Assembly: GCA_031216915.1 (NCBI GenBank)
Contig: CM062290.1
Coordinates: forward strand, 257,648,291 to 257,712,290
DNA length: 64,000 bases
Origin: Pictodentalium vernedei
Taxonomy: Eukaryota; Mollusca; Scaphopoda; Dentaliida; Dentaliidae
Direction: 5' to 3'
Part shown: one piece after another, positions 55,770 to 64,000 of the stretch
How positions within the stretch are numbered: position 1 is the stretch's first letter
How the letters are laid out: each line of letters begins with the position of its first letter
The notes under the pieces: model-generated
Told to the model about the DNA's origin: nothing
The model's input: the letters and a program-made list of their open reading frames with translations, nothing else
The model's database searches: none
Position numbers and translations under genes: made by a program

Positions 55770-56720
55770 AAACCAAACCATTCGTTGAATACAGAAACCA
55801 TCTGAATTTTTCCTACATTTGCTATTTAAAAGGTCGTGTTGAGGCTTGATAGCAGCTGAATGGTTCATATTCATGAAAGAAGTGACCGATTTTCTTTTCA
55901 GTTTTGTTAACCCTCAAGGACCTGAGCAATTGTCTTTAGTTCCAACTAGACCACAGTGCATGTCCAGCTGGTTTTTTCGGTGATCATCTTTAATAGGCAG
56001 CCAAGACTTGACTGGAAATCACTTCCCCCATGTTATTTGTCTATTGTTAGCAGGGCCTCCTAAAGATGGCATGGTCAGGGCACATACTCTGAGATCGCAA
56101 AAGCTTGAAATATGCCTATAAAGGTTAAGAGTTGTTTTGAGTAAGTCACAAAATTACAGTAGATATTTGTGTTCATAAAAGAATGCCACTGTTGAGTTTG
56201 TTGGCAGTGGCATATATAGCGCTGTGGTTGAATGATACAAGAACTGAATCTGTGTTTTTCTAATGTGTATTCCCCTTTGGTACTATCAGCAAATCTCAGT
56301 CAAGTCAGATACTGAATACCAAACTGATACTAAGGTATACCCCTTAAAAATACCAAAACCAATACTGAATTCAAAATTCTGATACTGCCCATCTCTGTAC
56401 AACATAAATCAATTCCCAATTCTGTATGTTTGCCAGTCAAACTTGACAATCTTTCAGGACTAACTCAACTTAAAAGTTGTGCACTGTAGCCAAATACCAA
56501 AGCATATGCCCCCTTAAAAAATACTAAAACTGATATCAAACTCAAAATTCCAATACTGTCCATCTCTAAACACTGGTAGAAATATCAGTATCACTTCACT
56601 CTCTCTAGCATGATAACATATGAAAGCGGGTAACCTCCAAAAAGGTTGTCAGAAAAAGTTATGGTAAATTTTTCAAGTGGTCTTATTTTCTACAGGCTTC
56701 CTGGTGCTGTACAGATTGTG
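55770..56720. other. intronic DNA of the minus-strand gene
   Basis: Lies between the exons at 54,156-54,261 and 57,480-57,597. Contains two ~180-bp-spaced blocks with ATACTGCCCATCTCT and ATACTGTCCATCTCT endings (about 56,370 and 56,545), similar to hAT-like inverted ends, but no bounded element was established. Confidence 0.5.
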
Positions 56721-56721
56721 T

Positions 56722-56948
56722 TTAACCCTTTACCCAACACAGATGATATGAAAATGTATTATTTTAAATATCACTTTTTCAAATTAAAAAAAAAATTTCA
56801 ACAAAACCATATCATGTGAGCCCTAATTGGAACGTTTCAACGAGGGGTCACATGAAATGGTTTTGTTTAAATTTTTTGAAAAATAATATTTTTTCAACTG
56901 CTGAATTTGCATATTACATGTGCGGATGTGAATGATTCGTTGGGTAAA
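56722..56948. mobile_element. TTAA-type palindromic MITE, copy 2
   Basis: Left end TTAACCCTTTACCCAACACA is intact. The right end TTCGTTGGGTAAATTCC has lost its last bases and the TTAA. The arms have diverged in the centre (CCCTAATTGGAACG versus GAGGGGTCACATG). It lies in an intron of the serine-rich gene. Confidence 0.88.
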
Positions 56949-57479
56949 TTCCTACAACTTTAAGACAAGATTATAGTTATCTATAAACCTAAATATCTCT
57001 CAACACAAGCTTTAAACAACTTGCATTTAGTGTTCCGCATGCAGTTCCGGTAATATTTATTTTGTAGCTCAAAGACCTGAGGGAGATGGCCAACATGGCA
57101 TCAATCTTTCTGTTGAATCCCTTCACTGTAGTGATTTACCTAGTAATGTTTCTGTATGCTGCATTCACTGTTACATAATTATGTCTGTATCTTGTCTTTA
57201 TTGTAAATCATATTGCATGCAATTACAGTGCTTTCATCAATAAATTTTGTTTAACTCTTTGTATGCTGCTGGTGGATATTCCTGCCCAGCACAGGGTTTT
57301 TCTTGTTACTGAAATAAGTATAATTTGGGTAGATTTATTCATATTTACCACTTGTAAATTGAATGGATTTTTTCACCAATGATCTCTTGTGTTACATTTA
57401 GATTAATTTTTCTTCAAAAAAATATCTTGAAAATACTCAGCTGTTTAAGAGTTAAAATAAAATTATAGTTAGGACTCAC

Positions 57480-57597
57480 CATGCCAGTATCTGAATCCTC
57501 GTGCTCATGTTGAGTTGTTTGACTAGATGTGTAGTCCTCCATACTATTGAAACTACTCTCTGAGTTCGATGGTGATATCTGGAAATTCTGATTAACC
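57480..57597 (-). CDS. serine-rich host gene, exon 3 of those seen
   Basis: 118 bp on the minus strand between an acceptor (TTATAATTTCTAG) and a donor (ATG|GTGAGT). The first base completes the codon left open by 58,481-58,582; then 39 codons follow, including VNQNFQISPSNSESSFNSME and SSQTTQHEHEDSDTG. Another AG ten bases downstream would break the frame, so the TAG acceptor is preferred. No family recognised; acidic and Ser-rich. Confidence 0.87.
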
Positions 57598-57837
57598 CTA
57601 GAAATTATAATGAAAATTAATTAAATTTTCCAAGTGTGAATTTAACATGGAGTCTTAGAGGACAATTACAGCTTTCATGATCTCCTCCAGATGAGATTCT
57701 AGTATACAGTGGAATCCTGTTAACTGGTAGAGTGCTGTATTTACTAAATACCACAGGTTGTGACTATAACATCTACACTCAACTGATGGTGGTATCATAT
57801 TGACTCTGGCAAGAATCAAATTTTGTTGTTTACACCT

Positions 57838-57901
57838 TGCTCAGTTACATTTGATTAGATAGTGTCTCTTGTCAATATTCAATTAAATGTAACAGAGCAA
57901 T
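57838..57901. repeat. imperfect hairpin in an intron
   Basis: TTGCTCAGTTACATTTGATT pairs imperfectly with AATTAAATGTAACAGAGCAA across about 20 bases. No link to a known element. Confidence 0.6.
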
Positions 57902-57927
57902 ATATGGTGAAAGGAAATCTGTGGTCA

Positions 57928-58015
57928 AACAATATCATGTGACCCTTCAGTGGAACAAGCTTGTCAAACTCATTCCAATAAGGCCTCACATGATATGGTT
58001 TTGTTGAAATTTTCT
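57928..58015. mobile_element. core fragment of the palindromic MITE
   Basis: ATATCATGTGACCCTTCAGT...GCCTCACATGATATGGTTTT, the central palindrome of the 52,681 MITE without its TTAA ends. Intronic. Confidence 0.75.
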
Positions 58016-58480
58016 AAGAAATTAAAAAAAAAAAACAATAATAAAAGTAATAAATTTATTTACCTGATCCCATACAGTGACATGGTGTCAGTTCAACTCT
58101 TTTCACCAAAAGTGCCAAGCACAAGTTCGGAAATCCAAGAATGATAACTGCTAATTTTTTTCAATTCTTTGTAGAATCGATAGAAAATTGTTACATCAGT
58201 TTTTCAACTTTGTGGCTGGTGTTTTTGTTTATACAAATGGTTTCATTCTTTTTTGAAACATTAGCATTATTATGCATGCAATGAACTTTTTTTTTTTAAA
58301 ATTAAAAACAAACTGTTAAATTAACAGTCACTCAAATAAATTGTAAGAAAATGATTTTTCTGTACACAGCACAATTTAAATTCACTGATATGAGCATACA
58401 GTACTTTGACACACAGATTCCAACTGATAAAACTAAATTAACTTCACACCCAACCAGTTGAAAAAAGTAAAGTAACATAC

Positions 58481-58582
58481 CTTGATGCAGAAGCTGTACT
58501 ACTGGGACTAGACTGTGGACTAGGTGGGGCACTACAAGTTCTGTAAGATGATTGGGTACTCTGACTATCAAATCTCTGAGGC
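58481..58582 (-). CDS. serine-rich host gene, exon 2 of those seen
   Basis: 102 bp on the minus strand between acceptor TATTTTATTTCAG and donor AAG|GTATGT. The phase inherited from 58,761-58,813 gives PQRFDSQSTQSSYRTCSAPP then SPQSSPSSTASAS, and the last two bases continue into the next exon. The other two frames either stop or fail to join. Pro/Ser-rich, probably unstructured with possible kinase sites. Not identified. Confidence 0.88.
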
Positions 58583-58760
58583 CTGAAATAAAATAAAAAC
58601 ATATGTATTCACCTTGGCAAAAGAGTATGGGCAACCCATACTTTACCATGCTGAAATATGAACAGTCATGATAAAACTCATTCCTTTAAAATCAGTTTGG
58701 GGGAAACAACTTGACAATATTTAACTGGTTTGAGTTGAGTTCAATTTTTACTCTCCTTAC

Positions 58761-58813
58761 GATACAGACTGAATATTTCCCGATGTAGAGTAGAAGAGAA
58801 CAAAAGTTACATT
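58761..58813 (-). CDS. serine-rich host gene, small exon 1 of those seen
   Basis: A 53-bp candidate exon on the minus strand with acceptor TTATTCTTTCTTAG and donor GTAAGGAG. Read in phase 0 it gives NVTFVLFYSTSGNIQSV plus two bases, which joins in frame to the next exon (Ser then PQRFD). Supported by splice signals and phase only, so less certain than the other three. Upstream exons were not found. Confidence 0.6.
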
Positions 58814-59062
58814 CTAAGAAAGAATAACAATCAGATCCAAATTAACTGCATTAGAAGATTAAAAATAAAATAACACTAGTTATCTAATAAACAAACTATT
58901 GGATGGACAGAAAAATGAATGTACAGATGGATGGAAGGAGCTCTTCACTATATCCCTTTCATGCGGGAGATATTAAATGAAAGAATGTTGAAAACAGTAC
59001 ACTACCTATGGTTTGAACAGGCTTGATGTTCAGTGTCACTTTTTATTACAACTTAATGATAT

Positions 59063-59358
59063 TTATTTATTTACTGGTGTTTAACCCTTTACCCAACGCA
59101 GACAATATCAAAATTTATTATTTTAAATATCATTTTATGAAATTTTTCAAAACATTTCAACAAAACCATATCATGTGACCCTTTGTTGGAATGAGCTCGT
59201 TCCAATGAGGGGTCACATGATATGGTTTTGTTGAAATTTTTTGAAAAATAATATTTTTTCAACTGCTGAATTTGCATATTATGCGGGCAGATGCGGCCGA
59301 TTCGTTGGGAAAGGGTTAAGGTCACAAATTTTTGCACAATGGCTAATCATGACCACAA
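59063..59358 (-). mobile_element. SINE 3' tail split by a MITE
   Basis: TTATTTATTTACTGGTGT (59,063-59,090) and GGTCACAAATTTTTGCACAA...GGCTAATCATGACCAC (from 59,320) are the reverse complement of the SINE tail (GTGACCTTAAACACC at 5,270-5,284). The MITE at 59,091-59,319 sits exactly at the TTAA of that tail. Confidence 0.88.
59091..59319. mobile_element. TTAA-type palindromic MITE, copy 3, in a SINE
   Basis: TTAACCCTTTACCCAACGCA at the left and CGTTGGGAAAGGGTTAA at the right. The palindromic core has two or three mismatches (CCCTTTGTTGGAATG versus CATTCCAATGAGGGG). Insertion at TTAA in the SINE with duplication of TTAA is shown by comparison with the intact SINE at 5,274-5,277. Confidence 0.92.
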
Positions 59359-59641
59359 CATAAGTATCAAACTCAAGACCAGGGGTGAGCGTTAATAAGC
59401 CATGTTGTCCATTTTAGAGAGGGTTTGCACCACCCAAGCATTGGTGACTGGGTCCTATTTTACACATAAAACAGGCACTGCTTCACTTCTCGGAGTTAAT
59501 TAGATATAATTTGAATTACATTTTCTGCAAAAAAAAAATCCCAAAAGAATTTCTATTTTGTATGGAATCTATAAACTGACATGGATGGATCCAGAAGGTG
59601 GCACACATGGACTGGTTCCACCACTATTTGGCACTTGTAGG

Positions 59642-59749
59642 AACAAATATTTGATCATCCGTATCTTGTTTGACAGAGCTAAGTGAGCTCTGTTCAACAA
59701 ATATTTGATCATCCGTATCTTGTTTGACAGAGCTAAGTGAGCTCTGTTC
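59642..59749. repeat. exact 54-bp tandem duplication
   Basis: The 54-bp unit AACAAATATTTGATCATCCG...GAGCTCTGTTC is present twice without change. Each unit contains the foldback TTGTTTGACAGAGCT...GAGCTCTGTTCAACAA, also found at 24,605-24,650. Confidence 0.95.
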
Positions 59750-59822
59750 AACAAGATAAGAGTTGGTTAACTTTGCAAATGCTGAAAACATTAGGTTTTT
59801 TTCCAGAATAGGAAAAGGAGTT

Positions 59823-60190
59823 ATTTATTTATTTATTTATCTATTTATTGGTATTTAACATTTTCAACAGCAAGGTCATCTCATGTTCCACAATTTTATG
59901 GGTGGAGGAAGCCATAGTACCTGGAGAGAACCACCAAGCAGCAGCAAGCTACTGTCAGACTCCCCAACGTGCTAACTCCGCACAAGCAGGGTTAGCAATG
60001 GTTGAAGACAAGTACATCATTGATGTGCAGTATGCCTTAGTACACAGTGCAACAGTGCCTCCACATGGGCAATCAGGATTAAGTGCCTTGCCCAAGGACA
60101 CAACACAGTTACTTCTGTTGGGGAATGAATTGTGGACCTTTTGGTTTGATGTGCAATGCTGTAACCACAGAGCACTGTGCTCTCTAGGGT
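59823..60190 (-). mobile_element. SINE, minus strand, near full length
   Basis: Starts in + coordinates with the TTATTTATTTATT tail, then GGGTGGAGGAAGCC, GTTAGCAATGGTTGAAGACA and AAGTGCCTTGCCCAAGGACA, in reverse order to the + strand SINE at 4,984. The tRNA-like head on the minus strand (GAGCACAGTGCTCTGTGGTT) retains an A-box-like sequence that the 4,984 copy lacks, but its B box is decayed. The 114-codon frame across it is not a gene. Confidence 0.85.
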
Positions 60191-60235
60191 AAGGAGTTTA
60201 AAAATTCCAACTCTTTTTCAGGACTGTTTTGTGGA

Positions 60236-60420
60236 TTAACCCTTTACCCAATGATTTGCTCGCATCCGCCCGCATAATATGCAAATTCAGCAGCTGAAAA
60301 AATATTATTTTTCGAAAAATTTCAAGAAAACCATATCATGTAACCCCTCTTTGGAACGAGCTCATTCGGGCGGCCACATGATATAGTTTTGTTGAAATTT
60401 TTTTAAAAAATTTAAAAAGT
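60236..60420. mobile_element. TTAA-type palindromic MITE, copy 4, truncated
   Basis: TTAACCCTTTACCCAATGAT with GCATAATATGCAAATTCAGC and the palindromic core, in the opposite orientation to the other copies. It stops at about 60,420, where the terminal region of the DIRS-type element begins, so it was truncated or interrupted there. Confidence 0.82.
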
Positions 60421-60439
60421 TAAAAAATTTATAGTAATT

Positions 60440-60815
60440 TATATATTTTTTATACTTACCAATGACCCAGACATAGCTGGTGCTAACTCTTAAAATATAG
60501 GGCCAAACACAAATTTTGCCCCCCAATCCCCAAAATTTGCATCTAAAACCAAAGAAAACATGTCCTGAATGGCCCTCCACACTTCACCTCTACTGCGCAT
60601 GCGTAGTGTCAAGGACGTTCCGAAATTGGCGCCATTAATCATTCTAATAACCAGTGCCTGGTAAGTGCTATGTACTCAGCGGGGAGGTAAGAGTTCCCAA
60701 CTCCTGGGAGGGCCATCCCCGTCTGGGTCATTGGTAAGTATAAAAAATATATAAATTACTATAAATTTGTTAACATTTTTATACTGTACCAATGACCCAG
60801 ACATAGCTGAATAGT
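60440..60815. repeat. terminal motifs of the DIRS-type element
   Basis: TACCAATGACCCAGACATAG occurs at about 60,458 and 60,789. Its inverse GTCTGGGTCATTGGTAAGTA is at about 60,721. The AT-rich stretch AAATTTATAGTAATTTATAT beside the first copy is also inverted beside the middle copy (60,750-60,769). Mixed inverted and direct terminal repeats fit the split or inverted repeats of DIRS elements (known); the exact structure is inference. Confidence 0.75.
60593..60606. promoter_or_regulatory. NRF-1-like palindromic site
   Basis: ACTGCGCATGCGTA between the terminal motifs is one base away from the NRF-1 consensus YGCGCAYGCGCR and is the only CpG-rich palindrome in the vicinity. It could act as a promoter element of the DIRS-type element. 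Sequence match only. Confidence 0.35.
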
Positions 60816-61439
60816 AAAAAGGCTGGAGGGCCAAGGACATAGAGCAAGATGGAATACGCTCAATTATATAAAATAGAGTCATCCCCTCGAGGGAAAAAGA
60901 AGTATTAGGCCTTACATGTATCTTACTTATTTATGATAAATTAGAAAGATACAACACCTTCCAAAATTGAGCATCATACATCCATGTACTCTATTAATAT
61001 CTAGTATAATCCTTATACTAATAATTTTTAAAGTAGGCCAATAAATAAAGTAAGTCTAGAGAATAGAGACTCTTTATACTCCTTAAAAGTGTCTGAGGAT
61101 TGTATAATAATGTCTGTTGACACATGCTATATTCAAAAGCTATACTTTAAAAACTAAGACCTGAATGAATTTTTAAAACATAAACTTCTCACTAAACAAC
61201 CATCCCAATAACAGCTCAGAATTACTAACTCCGGAGGAGGTATCCCCTTGTTTTCATAGTAAAACAGGTGACCCAAGGGAACACCCTCCCCCCCCCCCCC
61301 CTTTTTCAAGCCCTGAGTCAAATAGCCCAGAGCGAAGAGGGCAGCAGAACGGAGTCACTGCCGAAACAGACAGCCTACCTAGCTATAGTAGCAACTGTTA
61401 AGTGAATGACATTCTGAGCAGTAGATAATAGACCTAACA

Positions 61440-62460
61440 ATAGAGGCCTCTAGAAATGGACTCAATATTTCTGAGATAAAAATTCATGAATGTTGATGGC
61501 TGAGCGCAATGAGCAGCCTTCAAAAATCTATAATAGCGACACTATTAATGTAAGCCCAAGATGTAGAAGAACTCATACTTCATGAGCCGAAATCTCAAAC
61601 ACAACTGCTGAGTCAATGATATACCATAAGCAGTATCGATAGTTAATTGAATCCATTAGCAATAGAATGGAGCGTAACGTCCTTCTATTAGGCATCAAAG
61701 ACAGAAGAAGCTAACGCCCGTAGTAATAAACAGATATCTGTTTATAAATACATAAACTCTAACCGGACAGAGTAAAGACCTATGCCCGTACGAAGACGGA
61801 AGGACCTTAATAACAATAGGTTCCGGATATTAATTAGGAGCCTGACTCTTATGCAAAAATCCAACCTAAATAGTAAAGGAAGTAGTGATTCCGAAACTAC
61901 GAAAGTGAAAATCATCCACCGATAGTGCATGAAACTCACTGACTCTTCAGTAAAAGAGAAGCCAACAGAATTACAGTCTAAAAGGTCAGAATTTGAAAAC
62001 TACTGTTTCCAGAGGCTCAAATGATTACTTAGCTAAATAAGAACCGAAGTTAAATTTCATATAGGAATTTAATCTAATGATTCTAAGTCTATTTATCGAA
62101 AAGTTACTGACTTAGATAAAGAGACATAAGACTCAATTGTAAACTATCATAGAGTGCATAGGTATGAGGTAACATAAACCTATAACCTTAATAATAACAG
62201 GCTGCAGTAGATCTTGTCAAACAAGTATACTAAAAAGTTGCAATGACTAGTATGGAGGGATCAACAATATCAACATAGTGATCCCTACACCAACGACGGA
62301 AGAGCCTCCACTTTAGCCGCATAGTATAGCGAAGAAGAGGTTCTCCTATAGTAAGAAATCGCATCCAAAGCTCGTCCAGTACAATGCTTACAATGCAATA
62401 AGGACCACACAACGGAATACGTGAAGGTTGAGACCTTGCGGGTTGTGATAAAGATGACAC
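61440..62460 (-). pseudogene. DIRS tyrosine recombinase (broken), minus strand
   Basis: Minus-strand pieces in recombinase order: LRRWCRD-like start and VIATFLVYLFDK (about 62,230-62,330); then HALSVDDFHF and KSQAP (about 61,920-61,850); YPEPIVIKVLPSS and LLCPVRV (about 61,830-61,760); finally LKAAHCAQPSTFMNFYLRNI (about 61,525-61,465), whose FYLR carries the nucleophile position. Several stops and frame changes separate them. The protein would join circular element DNA to the target; this copy is dead. Confidence 0.82.
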
Positions 62461-62589
62461 GATTTTACCCAGTGAAAAAAGATCCTCTCATGGAGGAAGA
62501 TTTCGCGTTAAGACCCACAGTAGATCTCAGAGTAAATTTACCCACGGTCTCTGTGAAGACAGAGATGCTATCAACAGAAATGTATTGTG

Positions 62590-63190
62590 GTTGTTTATCT
62601 TAGCAATACTTGCTGAAACAACAGCGCAGGAGGATACGCATATCCTATCATTCCGTCCTATTAGATCAATAGAGCGTTAACAACATAAGCTCAGAGATCC
62701 GGACAAGCAAACACATACATCTGCAATTGACAAGCAAGTAGTGTCGTAAATAAATTATCATTGGGCGCTCCCATTGATAGCAAATCTGATTGAATACTTG
62801 TTTGTTGAGAGTCCATTCTGACGCCAACAAGCGACCCATAAGTGAACGGGAGTCCGGTAATACAATCAGATGACCCGGAATATGACGGACCGAAGCAGAA
62901 CTTGGTGTACTATAACAAACAGAAGGATTCTTTCCATTAAATTGAATAACGGAAACGAATGAGTGCCTCCCTGGTTCCGGAGATACGCAACTACTGTCGA
63001 ATTAACGGACAGGATTGGACATGCGTTTCTGAATAATGTTCATCCAATGACATAAAGCAAGCCTAAAAAACAAAACATTATTCCGTGGAAGATAAGTGCT
63101 TGCTTAGAGACTGCGGAACCCAAAGACCCTGGCACTTCGAATCCGTTGAGATCAATATTATATCCCAACCTGTTTGACTGGCAACCGTCA
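62590..63190 (-). pseudogene. DIRS RNase H (broken), minus strand
   Basis: From about 63,190 downward on the minus strand: LGYNIDLNGFEVPGS, NSTVVAYLRNQGGTHSFPLF (about 62,990-62,930), PGHLIVLPDSRSLMGRLLAS, EWTLNKQVFNQICYQWERP, then after a frameshift FACPDL and AYVVNALSID, and GMIGYAYPPALLFQQVLLR (about 62,655-62,595). This order matches the RNase H and C-terminal extension of the + strand element at 36,490-37,190, but with many differences, so the two are different lineages. Confidence 0.85.
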
Positions 63191-64000
63191 TAATTATAAA
63201 ACTCGGATCCGGCAACTGCAGTGGCACTCTCTGAGTCAACCCCCGAATGTTTGCCCCAGTCTGAATCTCTTGCTACACTAGATAGACAAGAGAACGTGTA
63301 AATCGAGCAATTCATGGATTGCTGAAAAGTTGCCGTCGAAGAGAAGCTTCTCCGAGAACGAAGCGACTCTGAGAGAGTTCTTCACCTTACTATCCACGCG
63401 CATGGATGTAGCTAGGGCTGCGTCACGTCTAACCAACTCCAAGCAGCCACTGAAGGGCGGAGTTATACGTGAACAAACTACTGCCCTCACAAGAAATCAC
63501 ATTGAGGATTATATCCCGGAATTCTTTCTCTTGAAGACGTAATGATAATGCCTCAGTAAGGTGGATTACGTATGATAAAGCGTCTAAGTTAAGTCTATTA
63601 GACATCATTGTCGTTTCCAACATTGTGGTTGGAAAAGACATAGACGGCGAAAAAGATTATTTCCAGTCTTAAACCACGCTGTCTAGATGCATATGAACTC
63701 TCGGCCCTGTTCTGCCAAAATAAATTATTCGTATAAATGAAAAAAGGCAGAAATGAGCATTGCGGACAAGAAACTAAACTATCATGCTTGGTAGCAGGCT
63801 TATATATATATATAGCGTCGATAAATAATATACATGTTCTAATGACATTATTGGACTGTGTCGGTAAGTCAGGGACAAGGTCCCTGAACTGATCCAAAAT
63901 TCCGTGTCCAATGACGCTAAAAGTCTCTTATCCAACATCGCAGCAATGTAGTCCGAAATAACAATCACAGGAAGATAATGCTGGAAGATATGTATGGCAG

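Larger units (their letters stand above)
60421..64000 (-). mobile_element. second DIRS-type element, 3' part, runs off the window
   Basis: On the minus strand, RNase H (about 63,190-62,590) is followed by a tyrosine recombinase (about 62,460-61,440) and a terminal region with inverted 20-bp motifs (60,450-60,815). Base composition is AT-richer than in the 33-38 kb element and the conserved residues differ, so it is a separate lineage. Frames are heavily broken. The region 63,200-64,000 should hold reverse transcriptase but I could not recognise its motifs; the 70-codon + frame at 63,330-63,542 is not matched to any family. Confidence 0.8.

Noticed and set aside
58332-58649. 105-codon minus-strand open frame
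   Set aside because: It overlaps the 58,481-58,582 exon in a different frame and cannot be joined in phase to the next exon without a stop.
59848-60192. 114-codon open frame
   Set aside because: It is a translation across a reversed SINE.
63330-63542. 70-codon + strand open frame with charged sequence
   Set aside because: It lies antisense within the DIRS-type element and has no recognised domain; reported only in context.

Overview
This window is a transposon-dense piece of animal nuclear DNA. It is AT-rich, contains spliced exons with GT-AG introns, and is packed with LINE, SINE, DIRS, Helitron-like and TIR elements, plus about twenty G or C homopolymers. The dominant repeats of the first 31 kb have ends reading AGCTCACCTGAC / GTCAGGTGAGC and a core of roughly 160-bp tandem units. 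This resembles short repeat-cored elements described from bivalve molluscs, so a marine invertebrate, probably a mollusc, is the best guess. That is inference, not proof. No rRNA, complete tRNA gene, CRISPR array or prokaryotic operon is visible. There is one 100-N assembly gap.

Layout: 0-6 kb holds degenerate repeat monomers, a minus-strand LINE endonuclease relic, a SINE with perfect 11-bp target duplications and foldback sequences. 6-20.1 kb is a head-to-tail stack of Helitron-like (HINE/'pearl'-like) elements, all on the + strand. 21.1-25.9 kb is a 4.8-kb hAT-like insertion with 8-bp target duplications. It splits a tandem array and carries another repeat element whose ~140-bp units form a four-unit higher-order repeat. 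26-27.4 kb is a local tandem duplication. 27.5-30.6 kb is more Helitron-like sequence, interrupted by a 768-bp hAT-like MITE with 8-bp duplications. 30.6-32.9 kb has no recognised gene. 32.9-38.2 kb is a GC-richer, decayed + strand DIRS-type retroelement (gag, reverse transcriptase, RNase H, tyrosine recombinase). 38.2-42.6 kb holds little that I recognise.

42.6-50.6 kb may be a nest bounded by TTAA-flanked inverted ends. Inside it are several elements whose ends carry repeats of one theme, GG(A/T)CAA(C/T)(C/T)CG, pointing inward. Two of them have perfect 8-bp target duplications. This is the most interesting and possibly undescribed material. 50.6-51.7 kb holds two splice-compatible exons of a hAT-transposase-related protein with a partial BED-like zinc finger. 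54.1-58.8 kb (minus strand) holds four phase-compatible exons of a serine-rich host protein that I could not name. Six copies of a palindromic TTAA-type MITE lie in 52.7-60.4 kb, and one sits exactly at the TTAA of a SINE. 60.4-64.0 kb is the 3' part of a second, minus-strand DIRS-type element that runs off the window.

The only likely host genes are the serine-rich gene and perhaps the hAT-derived gene. The rest is mobile DNA in several layers. Elements inserted into other repeats give natural 'empty-site' comparisons, which reveal how several families integrate.
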